Of a stretch of 64,000 nt of DNA, positions 18,320 through 29,689 are shown piece by piece. The position numbers were made by a program, and so were the translations under genes. Each line of letters starts with the position of its first letter. Position 1 is the stretch's first letter. The stretch lies in assembly GCA_033344775.1 (NCBI GenBank), contig JAWPMT010000002.1:1-64000 (forward strand), read 5' to 3'. This stretch comes from Cytophagales bacterium. Lineage in GTDB: Bacteria; Bacteroidota; Bacteroidia; Cytophagales; Cyclobacteriaceae. The notes below the pieces were generated by a model. It ran no database searches and was not told the origin of the DNA. It saw nothing but the letters and a program-made list of their open reading frames with translations.

Positions 18320-18349
18320 TTTAATTGGCTATCCCAGTTCATAGGTTTG
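18320..18349 (+). promoter_or_regulatory. Predicted Bacteroidota-type promoter for the asparaginase operon
   Basis: TAGGTTTG at 18342-18349 matches the -7 consensus TAnnTTTG exactly, and TTTA at 18320-18323 lies 18 bases upstream where TTTG is expected. Transcription would start near 18356, about 20 bases before the ATG at 18377. Confidence 0.5.
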
Positions 18350-18376
18350 TCTCGTTAAGATTAATTGTATTTTATT

Positions 18377-19921
18377 ATGATAGATGAAGAAGTAGGATTT
18401 AGTGACATCACATGGAGCGTTTGGGATGAGGATAATGATGAGCCCAAGAGCAGGGTTTGTATCGTTTTCACGGGAGGTACAATTGGGATGGTCCCTGAAA
18501 ATCCCAATAATCCCAATATCAAAAAAATGAAACCCGCTGAATTGGAAGACTTGATGAAGGTCGTTCCGGAACTTGGAAAGGCGGATCAGATAAGGCTAGG
18601 TATGATATCCTTCGATGATCTGGTGGATTCTTCTGATGTTACAGCAAGGCATTGGATGGCGATGGCTAATATCATTGATATGTATTACCAAAAATTTGAT
18701 GGTTTTGTCATTTTACATGGTACGGATACGATGGCTTTTACCACCTCCGCTTTGTCATTTATGCTCAATAACCTGGCCAAGCCTGTTGTCGTAACTGGGT
18801 CACAATTGCCAATTACTGATCCTCGAACCGATGCAGTTCAGAACCTGGTGAGTGCAGTAAAGATTGCAGGGTATAAAGCAACTGGTCAACCCCTCATTCC
18901 GGAGGTGTCATTGTGTTTTCGAGACCACTTGTTAAGAGGTAATAGAAGTACGAAATTTAGTTCTTCTGGATTTCGGGGGTTTATGAGCCCCAATTTTCCT
19001 GCTCTTGGGAAACTTGGGGAACATATAGATATTGATGAGAATGTGATCTTGAAGCCAGTTAATAATGAAGAAAGGAAATTCTTTGCTACAAAAAAATTAG
19101 ACAAGGACATCAAGGTAATTCCTGTAAATCCTAATATTACTCCACAACAATTAGAAAGAGACCTCAAAACAAAAGGGATTGATGGGGTAATCTTATTGAC
19201 CTATGGTACGGGAAATATGCAGACTTCACCAGAATTCATTGAGGTCATCGAAACTGCAGTTAAAGGAGGAGAAGGGTATGCGAAACCAATTCCTGTTTTG
19301 AATGTAACACAATGCTCGGAAGGGACGGTGGAAATGGGGCTTTATGAAGCAAGTAGTGGTTTACTGGAAGCAGGAGTTTCAAGCGGACTTGATCTCACCT
19401 ATGAAGCAGCGCTGATCAAACTCAATTGGGCCCTAACAAGGTATAAAGATATAGAGGAAGCAAAAGCACAATTACAATTTTCTGTACGTGGCGAACAATC
19501 AAAAAACCTTCATGATATTAAATGGACCAAAGTAGAATACCATGATTCTTCAGATGACAAGGTTATCCTTACAAATGGCAAGTCAATTCCTGGTAAATAT
19601 CAGTCAGATAGGTTGAATAGCGCGATTTTAAGAATTCAGGGAATGGAGATCGAGCCGGCAAATGATCAGGCATTTGAGGTTAGGATATTTATCAATGAAC
19701 CCAATGCAGATGTGGATACACCAGTTCAATCGGCCGAGTTTGTGAAATCTATTTCAGACCTTGAAGAGATAAGTGAAAACTCGAATCTGGTTTGTGATGC
19801 ATCTAATACAGCCAAAACAGTGATAGATACCGGTGGTACTGTGTCCGTGACCATTGTAGCTATTGGGGCAAAAGTAAAATGCCGGTCTATTTTCCTAAGT
19901 CTTTACACTGATTCTCATTGA
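18377..19921 (+). CDS. Asparaginase-like protein with a 150-residue C-terminal extension
   Basis: 514 residues from the ATG at 18377 (a TTG lies 12 bases upstream). Residues about 25-360 are a type I asparaginase: first catalytic Thr in VFTGGTIGM, the Thr-Asp pair in LHGTDTMAFTTSA, and the Lys in LLRGNRSTK, so the active site is complete. Cytoplasmic asparaginases end near residue 340; here an extra beta-rich domain (about 365-514) follows, which I cannot assign. There is no signal peptide. It is the first gene of an operon with a V4R-domain protein (one base later) and a CAP12-type TIR protein. In this setting it may act in the system, by depleting an amino acid or processing a signal, rather than in nutrition. 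Confidence 0.85.
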   Translation: MIDEEVGFSDITWSVWDEDNDEPKSRVCIVFTGGTIGMVPENPNNPNIKKMKPAELEDLMKVVPELGKADQIRLGMISFDDLVDSSDVTARHWMAMANIIDMYYQKFDGFVILHGTDTMAFTTSALSFMLNNLAKPVVVTGSQLPITDPRTDAVQNLVSAVKIAGYKATGQPLIPEVSLCFRDHLLRGNRSTKFSSSGFRGFMSPNFPALGKLGEHIDIDENVILKPVNNEERKFFATKKLDKDIKVIPVNPNITPQQLERDLKTKGIDGVILLTYGTGNMQTSPEFIEVIETAVKGGEGYAKPIPVLNVTQCSEGTVEMGLYEASSGLLEAGVSSGLDLTYEAALIKLNWALTRYKDIEEAKAQLQFSVRGEQSKNLHDIKWTKVEYHDSSDDKVILTNGKSIPGKYQSDRLNSAILRIQGMEIEPANDQAFEVRIFINEPNADVDTPVQSAEFVKSISDLEEISENSNLVCDASNTAKTVIDTGGTVSVTIVAIGAKVKCRSIFLSLYTDSH

Positions 19922-19922
19922 T

Positions 19923-21350
19923 ATGAGTAAGCCCGCAAAACCTATTAAGGAAGTTGAAGATAACTTGGTTGAAGAGACCGATGTAAAACCATCTGAAACC
20001 GGCTCTTCGATAGACGAAAACTATGAATTATCCTCTTTTGAGAAAGAGTATAGAAGAGTTAGAGCACTTTTTGATCAGGGATGGGATAATTCTTCAAAAT
20101 ACATAGAGTGTGCTGAAGAATGCCAAAATCTTCTTAAAAGGCTGATAATCAACATAATTGATAAAAATCATAGAAAGCTATCAAGAAATAAAAGTTATCG
20201 CCCAAAATTTGATGATATTCATGGTGATCCTGACAAAAATATCAATTTGGAAGATCAGGAATTGAGAAAAATCTGTGAATTGATAGATGATCCATCAGTC
20301 AATTATTTCAAGTTAGCCGGGGAGAATTATGAAACTCATTCTCCGCTGCTAAAGTCTTACAAGTTTGCTGAAGTTGCTGGGTTGATTGATTATTGTTTAC
20401 TTCCAAATACCTCAGATATTGGACGGAAATTGGCAGTACAACAAATTTTAAATGCCATTACAGCATTGTTGTTAGCTCGCCGTAAAGATTTGCAGATACA
20501 GCCCTTTCACTTACTCGCTAATTATGAACACCTTAGGTTAGAGGCCCATAGGATCGAACTGAATCATAGGAATATAAATGACGACAAAAGCGTAATGGAC
20601 TATGTTTTTGTTGATCGAGAAGAGAAGAGCGAGACGCGTGTTTTTCAATATTTGAAATTACGTGGTATGCTCATCAATACATCTGATAAAAGTCGAAACA
20701 TCGCTTTTAAAGTTGAAACTTTTAATAACATTTTATCCACGATTTTTCACGGTGTAGAAGATGTGTTAAAGACAGTTGTGTCAGATGATTTCAAAAAAGA
20801 GAATAGTGGAAAAAAAGCACAAGAGGTAATTGCTCAAATGCCCAAAAATATTATTCTGAATGCTGGATATCTGAGTGGGCTAAGTTTCGGATGGACAATG
20901 CATGAAATTATTCAGCAAGAGAATGAGAGATTGGATTTGATTGAAAAAATTGAAAAGTGGTGTGACTTTGACTCTGACGTTGGTTTCGGAAAGTTAGAAC
21001 TGATTAAGGATAATATCCCAGCTGATTTTGAAGAGTCTCCAGAGAAAACTTTCGAAATAAAACTGTCAGATAATTTTGTGGTTTATAAAAGGGGAAATGA
21101 TGATGTAAACCTCTGTAGTTTCATAGCAGGTTATATTCAAGGTGTGCTAGAAAAAGTAGTACAGTTACCTTTAAAGATTAAACATAAGCCAAAATTGAAC
21201 CATTGTGAACAGTTCCAGCCGGGACAGAATTACTGCATTTTTTTGATTGAAACTGATATGGAGAAAATGAAATCCATAAAAAGTGAAGTAAATGAAAAGT
21301 ACAAGTATGAATTAACTCCAAATCCCGTTTTTCAGGAACGAATCAAATGA
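19923..21350 (+). CDS. Protein with a C-terminal V4R-like ligand-binding domain
   Basis: 475 residues. The first 45 are acidic and disordered; the middle (about 45-300) is helical and unassigned. The C-terminal part (about 305-465) follows the V4R pattern: AGYLSGLSFGW, a central GFGKLELI strand, CSFIAGYIQGVLEKV, then HCEQFQPGQNYCIFLIE, where members have a Cys-x-x-x-Gly-x-x-x-Cys-x-F end. V4R domains bind small hydrophobic ligands or hold partner proteins (XylR/DmpR sensors, BchJ, TRAPP-related). The gene sits between the asparaginase and a TIR effector and shares ATGA with the latter, so it is a plausible sensor or adaptor. Confidence 0.7.
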   Translation: MSKPAKPIKEVEDNLVEETDVKPSETGSSIDENYELSSFEKEYRRVRALFDQGWDNSSKYIECAEECQNLLKRLIINIIDKNHRKLSRNKSYRPKFDDIHGDPDKNINLEDQELRKICELIDDPSVNYFKLAGENYETHSPLLKSYKFAEVAGLIDYCLLPNTSDIGRKLAVQQILNAITALLLARRKDLQIQPFHLLANYEHLRLEAHRIELNHRNINDDKSVMDYVFVDREEKSETRVFQYLKLRGMLINTSDKSRNIAFKVETFNNILSTIFHGVEDVLKTVVSDDFKKENSGKKAQEVIAQMPKNIILNAGYLSGLSFGWTMHEIIQQENERLDLIEKIEKWCDFDSDVGFGKLELIKDNIPADFEESPEKTFEIKLSDNFVVYKRGNDDVNLCSFIAGYIQGVLEKVVQLPLKIKHKPKLNHCEQFQPGQNYCIFLIETDMEKMKSIKSEVNEKYKYELTPNPVFQERIK

Positions 21351-22045
21351 GTGAAAGAGATGAAAATAAGTTATTAAACTTCCTTGATACGGTAAGTACA
21401 TTAAGTGGTGATTTGATCGAACACTATAAGTCTTTAATTTCTACTGCTGTAGAATTATTAGAGCAATCAGAAGAAAACTTGGATGCGGTCGTCAACAAGA
21501 TTGCTCAAAAACTAGGACAACCATATGAGGGCCAAATACTCAATATGTTGAATTCTATTGAGACTACTGTGGAAGAAAGTGCTCCTGAAGAAAAACTTAT
21601 TGTCTCTGAAGTCAGACCATTCATTGTGCATGGGCATGATTCTGCAGCCTTGTTTGAATTGAAGGACCTCCTTCAAAATGATTTTGGTTTTCAAGAGCCG
21701 ATTTCGCTACAACAGCAGGCTCCAGGTGGCAAGACCCTAATAGAACTTTTCGAAGATTACGCATCAAAAGCGACAGTTGTTTTTGTCCTTTTGACTGGAG
21801 ATGATCCATGTCTGGATGAGTCGGGTGAGGAAATACTTTTACCTCGACAGAATGTGACTTTCGAATTTGGATATTTTGTTGGAGCATTGGGACGGCTCAG
21901 TGGAAAAGTAATTGTCTTACGAAAAGGCAAGGTAAAAATGCCCTCAGATGTGAAAGGCTGGCGATACATCGATGTGACTAATGGTATAAAGGCGGCCTAC
22001 GCGGAGATCAAAAATGCCCTTACGCAGACTACCATTATCAAATAG
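21347..22045 (+). CDS. CAP12-type TIR-like effector (PF10137-like)
   Basis: 232 residues. A helical N-terminal region (1-90) precedes the TIR-like domain: RPFIVHGHDSAALFEL, FVLLTGDDPCLD, and LPRQNVTFEFGYFVG with the likely catalytic Glu173, then VIVLRKGKVKMPSDVKG. It is typical of the nucleotide-binding family used as NAD-degrading effectors. Its start overlaps the stop of the V4R gene (ATGA), so the two are made together. It ends three bases before the convergent thiH. Confidence 0.88.
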   Translation: MSERDENKLLNFLDTVSTLSGDLIEHYKSLISTAVELLEQSEENLDAVVNKIAQKLGQPYEGQILNMLNSIETTVEESAPEEKLIVSEVRPFIVHGHDSAALFELKDLLQNDFGFQEPISLQQQAPGGKTLIELFEDYASKATVVFVLLTGDDPCLDESGEEILLPRQNVTFEFGYFVGALGRLSGKVIVLRKGKVKMPSDVKGWRYIDVTNGIKAAYAEIKNALTQTTIIK

Positions 22046-22048
22046 CTT

Positions 22049-23161
22049 CTACTCCAACACCAGGTCCCAGTCCTTCCAAACGGGTTCATAGCCTTGTTTC
22101 AGCAGGAGTTCGCTGATTTCTTCGGGAGTTCTTTCGTCGGAGATCTCAAATTGTTCCAGGGATTGAGGTTCTACTGAATAGCCTCCAGGATTAGTTTTGG
22201 ATCCCGCACTCATCGAGGTAATGCCCAGTTTAAGGACATTATTCCTGAAAACTTCCGTTTCTCGGGTAGACAAGGAAAGCTCCACTTCCTGGTCAAAGAG
22301 GCGGTAGGCACAGATCAATTGCACCAGGTCACGGTCAGTCATTTCTACTTTCGGTTCCAGACCTCCCGAAAAGGGACGCAACCTGGGGAAGGAAATCGAG
22401 TATTTCGTCTGCCAGTAGGTTCGTTCCAGATAATCCAAATGCAGGGCAACGAAGAAGCTGTCCACTCGCCAGTCTTCCAGGCCGTACAAAGCGCCGAGGC
22501 CCATTTTGTGGATGCCAGCTTTGCCTAAACGATCAGGGGTTTCCAGTCGATAATCGAAATTGGATTTCTTGCCTTTAGGATGATGCTTTTTGTAATCGGC
22601 CTTGTGGTAAGTTTCCTGATAGACCAATACGGCATGTAATCCGAGGGGGATCAATTCCTCATATTCATGCTGATCCAACGGCTGTACTTCCATGCTCACA
22701 TTGGCAAAATGCGAGCGGATTTGTTTGATGGCATTGGCCAGGTAGGGGACGCCTACCGTACGGTTCGCTTCTCCGGTGACCAACAGTACATGTTGGAATC
22801 CCATGGCTTTGATGGCGGCTGTTTCCGCCAGTATTTCCTTATCAGAAAGGGTCTTTCTACGGATCTTATTGTCCAGGCTAAAGCCACAATAGGTGCAAAT
22901 GTTCTGGCACTCATTGGACAAGTAGAAAGGCGCATACAACTGGATTGTATTTCCAAACCTTTGAAGGGTAAGCTGCTGACTCAATTGTGCCATGTCTTCC
23001 AGGTATGGAGTGGCCGCTGGGGAGATCAGCGCTTTGAAATCTTCGAGATCACGGGCGGGACTAGTCAATGCACGTTCTACATCCGCAGCAGTTTTACCAT
23101 AAATGGATTCCTTTTCCAGGTCCCAGGAATGGCGATCGAATATGTCCTTGAAGCTACTCAC
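22049..23161 (-). CDS. thiH: 2-iminoacetate synthase ThiH
   Basis: 370 residues from a GTG at 23161 that overlaps the thiG stop by eight bases. A radical-SAM enzyme: the iron-sulfur motif is C85-x3-C89-x2-C92 in [12 protein letters not shown]. It cleaves tyrosine to 2-iminoacetate (dehydroglycine) and p-cresol, supplying the thiazole ring of thiamine under oxygen-poor conditions. Length and C-terminal region ([15 protein letters not shown]) fit ThiH. Last gene of the thi operon. Confidence 0.95.
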   Translation of the reverse strand: MSSFKDIFDRHSWDLEKESIYGKTAADVERALTSPARDLEDFKALISPAATPYLEDMAQLSQQLTLQRFGNTIQLYAPFYLSNECQNICTYCGFSLDNKIRRKTLSDKEILAETAAIKAMGFQHVLLVTGEANRTVGVPYLANAIKQIRSHFANVSMEVQPLDQHEYEELIPLGLHAVLVYQETYHKADYKKHHPKGKKSNFDYRLETPDRLGKAGIHKMGLGALYGLEDWRVDSFFVALHLDYLERTYWQTKYSISFPRLRPFSGGLEPKVEMTDRDLVQLICAYRLFDQEVELSLSTRETEVFRNNVLKLGITSMSAGSKTNPGGYSVEPQSLEQFEISDERTPEEISELLLKQGYEPVWKDWDLVLE

Positions 23162-23924
23162 TCAGAAAAGAAGTTAATGGACTACTAGCCACCGCATGAA
23201 CCACCGGAGAGGCCAGTTTGGCTTCATAGGCCATACGACCTGCTTCTACCGCCATTTTGAAGGCAATGGCCATTTCTACGGGATTTTCTGATACAGCAAT
23301 GGCCGTATTGACCAGTACGGCATCCGCACCAATTTCCATGGCTTTGGCTGCATCAGAAGGCGCGCCTATGCCCGCATCTACGACGACCGGTACTTTGGCT
23401 TGTTCAATGATGATTTCCAGGAAATCGATCGTTTTTAGGCCTTTATTGCTGCCTATAGGGGACCCCAATGGCATGACCGCTGCCGTTCCGGCTTCTTCGA
23501 GTCTTTTGCACAATACCGGATCTGCATGGATGTAAGGCATCACCACAAAACCCAGTTTTGCCAATTCTTCGGTCGCTTTCAAGGTTTCCACAGGATCTGG
23601 CATCAGGTACTTAGGGTCTGGATGAATTTCGAGTTTAATGAAATTGGTTTCCAGGGCTTCCCGGGCCAATTGTGCTGCAAATACAGCCTCCTTTGCAGAG
23701 CGAACACCAGAAGTATTGGGCAGTAAATTGATCCGCGGGTGGTTCAATTGGTCGAGTAGTAAGTCTTCCTTGTTGTTGACCTCCACACGTTTCAGGGCAA
23801 CGGTGACCAATTCGGATGCTGAAGCTTCCAAAGCGGTTTTCATCAGCTGATTGTTGCTGAATTTACCCGTACCGGTGAAAAGGCGGGATTTGAAAGTTTT
23901 ATTACCTACGATTAATTCGTTCAT
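23154..23924 (-). CDS. thiG: Thiazole synthase ThiG
   Basis: 256 residues, a TIM barrel. The start ATG overlaps the thiE stop (ATGA). Family blocks are visible: [39 protein letters not shown] and [29 protein letters not shown]. It joins deoxyxylulose-5-phosphate, iminoacetate from ThiH and sulfur from ThiS-thiocarboxylate into thiazole phosphate. The substrate-binding Lys lies in VTVALKRVE. Confidence 0.95.
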   Translation of the reverse strand: MNELIVGNKTFKSRLFTGTGKFSNNQLMKTALEASASELVTVALKRVEVNNKEDLLLDQLNHPRINLLPNTSGVRSAKEAVFAAQLAREALETNFIKLEIHPDPKYLMPDPVETLKATEELAKLGFVVMPYIHADPVLCKRLEEAGTAAVMPLGSPIGSNKGLKTIDFLEIIIEQAKVPVVVDAGIGAPSDAAKAMEIGADAVLVNTAIAVSENPVEMAIAFKMAVEAGRMAYEAKLASPVVHAVASSPLTSFLSE

Positions 23925-24576
23925 AAATTCATCATGGTTTGAGGGGCAGGAATGTCTGGAGCCAGTCGTTGTAAGGCATTGTTCACAATTGCTTCTTTGT
24001 CCTCCGCCTTATTGATCAGGGAGGCTACAGCGATGCCATAAACTCCGGCATCCAGCAGGTCATTGATATCTTTTAGCTGAACACTGCCAATAGCTATAAT
24101 TGGCAACTTATTTCCTTCTGATTTGGCATGACCGATCAGGTGTCGGTAGCCTTCTATGCCCAACACCGGACTCAACTGCGCTTTCGTGGAGGTATATCGC
24201 AAAGGACCCAGACCAATGTAATTCACCCCGCTTTTATTAAGTCTGCGGATGTCTTCCAGTGTATTGGCTGTTCCGCCTATGATTATATCCTCACCGAGGA
24301 TTTCACGGGCTTCTGCTGGTGGCATATCCTTCTTTCCAATATGAACGCCATCGGCTTCTACTGCCGCAGCGATTTTCACATGGTCATTTAGGATGAAAGT
24401 AGCCTGAAATTCATTGCAGATCTGTCGCACATCTGAAGCAATAGCCTTCACTTCCTTTTTGGGAAGGTCTTTCAATCGCAACTGTACCCAACGAACCCCA
24501 GCTTCACATGCTTCGGTGATCAATGTAGCGTGATCTTTTTCAGGTAAGTCTTGTGAGATATAATGCAACCGGGAAA

Positions 24577-24580
<4 letters not shown>
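23921..24580 (-). CDS. thiE: Thiamine-phosphate synthase ThiE
   Basis: 219 residues. The signature VQLRLKD near residue 32 and [12 protein letters not shown] near 138 are those of true ThiE, which couples HMP-pyrophosphate and thiazole phosphate. Its ATG overlaps the stop of the upstream paralogue (ATGA). Of the two ThiE-fold proteins in the operon this one keeps the full catalytic pattern. Confidence 0.93.
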
Positions 24581-27254
<2,674 letters not shown>

Positions 27255-27305
27255 AAGCAAATGAATTAATACGCTTCAGGAGCCACCGGTTACGGTAGAT
27301 TTCTC

Positions 27306-27380
27306 GCTTTTCCCTTCGGCTGCATGACCAGCATCAGGTTTTGAGGGTATGATCTCAGCCTGGAACGGCACCCCTAAAGT
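27306..27380 (-). promoter_or_regulatory. TPP (THI-box) riboswitch
   Basis: Read on the minus strand, the leader has the conserved elements in order: TTAGGGGTGCC, GGCTGAGATCATACCC, AACCTGATGCTGG and GCCGAAGGGAAAAGC. These form the pyrimidine- and pyrophosphate-binding arms of the TPP aptamer. It lies about 50 bases before thiS. No terminator with a T-run follows, so control is probably at translation initiation. Confidence 0.96.
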
Positions 27381-27385
27381 CGTGG

Positions 27386-27393
27386 CAAATATA
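27386..27393 (-). promoter_or_regulatory. Predicted -7 promoter element of the thi operon
   Basis: On the minus strand TATATTTG matches the Bacteroidota -7 consensus TAnnTTTG exactly, with a TTTT stretch about 16 bases upstream. Transcription would start around 27379, right at the first base of the riboswitch, which supports both calls. Confidence 0.6.
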
Positions 27394-27532
27394 TATAAGA
27401 AATTCCATGAAAAGGAGATGGGTTTATTCACCGAAGGAATCTTGCATCTTAGATATAATGGTTTAAGGAAATTTACTACAATGAGCTTACAGCTTGATCA
27501 TAGGTTTACGAAATGATCAACTTTATTCATTC

Positions 27533-28048
27533 ATGAATTTGCAGAACACCAAGAAAGGCATTTACCGGATTTGTTTTTGTTTGATATGCTTCTTTAGCGC
27601 TAATGAAGTATTGTGCCAGGAATTAAAGGACGTGGAACAATCCAGTATATCAGTCTACCTTCAAACTGGAACGATGGTATTTCTGCATACTGGGACGTTT
27701 AACCTGGAATATACGTTTGCCCGAGTTTCAAATGAGCGAATTAAATTCAATTCCAGAATCGGAATAGGAGGGATCGCTGTAGCGTTTGGGGAGGGTGGAT
27801 CCGGGGTTTTGGCGGGAGTCACCATGTTAACAGGGAAACGTCAGCACCACTTTGAATCTGGATTAGGCTTGTTTTTATTGGTGGATTCTCTCCGAGATTA
27901 TGAGGATGTATTGACCGAAAGCCCAGACCTGATTCCCTTGCCTCTACTGGAAATTGGTTATCGTTATCAGCCTCCGAATGGAGGAATTACCTTCAAAACG
28001 ACCATTGGAACGTTAGGCCTAGGGGTAGGTTTGGGGTATAATTTTTAA
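27533..28048 (+). CDS. Secreted beta-barrel-like protein of unknown function
   Basis: 171 residues from the ATG at 27533; an in-frame TTG at 27494 would spoil the signal peptide. The signal ends near EVLCQ. The rest is short alternating glycine-rich strands (IGIGGIAVAFGEGG, TIGTLGLGVGLGYNF), ending in Phe as outer-membrane barrels do. Small for a barrel (perhaps six to eight strands). Function unknown. Confidence 0.65.
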   Translation: MNLQNTKKGIYRICFCLICFFSANEVLCQELKDVEQSSISVYLQTGTMVFLHTGTFNLEYTFARVSNERIKFNSRIGIGGIAVAFGEGGSGVLAGVTMLTGKRQHHFESGLGLFLLVDSLRDYEDVLTESPDLIPLPLLEIGYRYQPPNGGITFKTTIGTLGLGVGLGYNF

Positions 28049-28215
28049 AAAATTACAATGTGGTATTTTCTGAGCCGGATTTTTCTTTTCTGAAAAGATG
28101 AATGATTCGTTCGGAATGATCATATATAGTTCATGACGGAAATCTGCAATTCACAATAACATGTTTAATGAAATTAGCCTTGGAGCTGTTTTTAGGCAAT
28201 TCTAACCTTTCTTAT

Positions 28216-28911
28216 ATGATTACTAAAGCCATTCAACAGATCAATTCAACACACGCAATCGTTGCTTTTTTAATTGCCTGCATTATTCTCTGTGCTTCTT
28301 CAGAAGTATTCGGAACTTCCATCAGATTTGACCATCAATTCAATATCACTGCAGAAGGTTCGGTAAGCCAAATAGATTCTCTTGAAGCCTTTGTGAATCG
28401 TGATATTCTGGTGATACAGCGGTATGGTGGAACCAAAAGGAAATGGGTGAAGAAGGGGACACTCATGAAAGTTTTTGTAATACCTTTTCCGGCAGATTCC
28501 GTGGGGTTATCCTACGAAAAATCATTTTTATCGGGCAAGGATGTTTATCGGGGCCATTTTGTATCATTGGTGGGGGATACCCTGACTTTGATCAGGTCAG
28601 GAAAAGAGCTGAAGTTCGATATTGATAACCTTCATCAGGTAAAAGTGTACAATGACATTGGTGCCCGTGTTTTTGGAGACATGGTCAATACAGCCAGCTT
28701 TGTAAGTTTTGGTTATTCAGGTCTTCTCTTTGGAGTAGGTGTCGTCTGGACCCAGAGTGATGAAGCCTTTTCCAATGCTTTTTCAGGTCCGTTGATGGCT
28801 GCAGGAGTTGTCCTGGGTGGTTTGAGTTATCTGTTGCATCGATTGGGATTGGTTATCCGAAGGAATAAGTATGACCTGATCAATGATTGGTATATCGTTC
28901 GAACTTTTTAA
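28216..28911 (+). CDS. Envelope protein of unknown function
   Basis: 231 residues from the ATG at 28216, chosen because it precedes a signal-like segment (AIVAFLIACIILCASSEVFG); an ATG at 28168 is also in frame. A beta-rich middle is followed by two hydrophobic segments (about 160-180 and 190-208) and a short basic tail. The alpha/beta hydrolase gene starts two bases after the stop, so they are co-transcribed. The family is not recognised. Confidence 0.65.
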   Translation: MITKAIQQINSTHAIVAFLIACIILCASSEVFGTSIRFDHQFNITAEGSVSQIDSLEAFVNRDILVIQRYGGTKRKWVKKGTLMKVFVIPFPADSVGLSYEKSFLSGKDVYRGHFVSLVGDTLTLIRSGKELKFDIDNLHQVKVYNDIGARVFGDMVNTASFVSFGYSGLLFGVGVVWTQSDEAFSNAFSGPLMAAGVVLGGLSYLLHRLGLVIRRNKYDLINDWYIVRTF

Positions 28912-28913
28912 GG

Positions 28914-29642
28914 ATGAATCGTATAATATTCCTCTGGTTATTTTATAGCATAAGTTCTATGACCAATGCGCAAGAAAACATACCGGTTTATTTGATCCCT
29001 GGTCAGGGCGGAGATGGTCGTTTGTTCAATAACCTGACTTTGCCTAAAGGTTTCGAGGCTCGGCACGTGGTGTATGAACGACCAGAGGCTGGGATGAGCA
29101 TGCAGGATTACGCGAAACAGCTGACGCGGCAGATAGATACCACAAATAAGTTTATTCTACTAGGCGTTTCTCTTGGTGGCATGCTGGCCACAGAGATGAG
29201 CGAATTGGTGGATGCCGAAAAAGTAATCATCATTTCTAGTGCCAAAGGACGCCACGAACTTCCGGGTAGGTATACATTCCAGAGTAAGGTTCCGATTTAC
29301 AAATTGGTGTCACCGAAGACTGCCAAGTTCGGAGCAAAGCTGCTACAACCCATCGTCGAACCAGACCGACAAAAAGAAAAGGAAACTTTCAAAGCGATGC
29401 TTCGGGACAAAGACGCCATTTTTCTTAGACGTACCATTGAGATGATCATGCATTGGGACCGAACTGATGCTCCTAAAAACATCATTCACATCCATGGCAA
29501 TAAAGACCATACCATTCCCATTCGAAAAGTCGATTATGACATTTTGGTGCCTGGAGGTAGCCACATGATCACTCTGACGAGAGGGGAGGAGATCAGTCAA
29601 TTGGTTAAAGAGGTTTTGTTAGATAAATCTCCGTCATCATGA
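28914..29642 (+). CDS. Secreted alpha/beta hydrolase
   Basis: 242 residues from the ATG at 28914. It has a signal peptide (IIFLWLFYSISSMTNAQ). The catalytic triad is visible: Ser in LLGVSLGGML, Asp in HGNKDHTIP and His in GGSHMITL. YLIPGQGGDGRLF near the start forms the oxyanion region. Substrate unknown. A 15-bp palindrome (CCGTCATCATGACGG, 29631-29645) spans the stop codon. Confidence 0.8.
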   Translation: MNRIIFLWLFYSISSMTNAQENIPVYLIPGQGGDGRLFNNLTLPKGFEARHVVYERPEAGMSMQDYAKQLTRQIDTTNKFILLGVSLGGMLATEMSELVDAEKVIIISSAKGRHELPGRYTFQSKVPIYKLVSPKTAKFGAKLLQPIVEPDRQKEKETFKAMLRDKDAIFLRRTIEMIMHWDRTDAPKNIIHIHGNKDHTIPIRKVDYDILVPGGSHMITLTRGEEISQLVKEVLLDKSPSS

Positions 29643-29645
29643 CGG
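29631..29645. repeat. Short perfect palindrome over a stop codon
   Basis: CCGTCAT-C-ATGACGG reads the same on both strands around a single central base and includes the TGA stop of the hydrolase gene. It may be a protein-binding site or chance. Confidence 0.4.
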
Positions 29646-29689
29646 GAAATAGGATTACAGCCTGATCATTAACTATAACCAAAAACCAA

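Noticed and set aside
8423-22045. CBASS, Thoeris or short-Argonaute system
   Set aside because: No CD-NTase, ThsA-type macro/SLOG sensor or Argonaute gene lies among the TIR genes.
8423-22045. Prophage or integrative element
   Set aside because: No integrase, transposase, tRNA attachment site or structural phage gene was found.
22667-23188. 173-codon open frame on the plus strand
   Set aside because: It is antisense to thiH, whose family motifs and operon position are secure.
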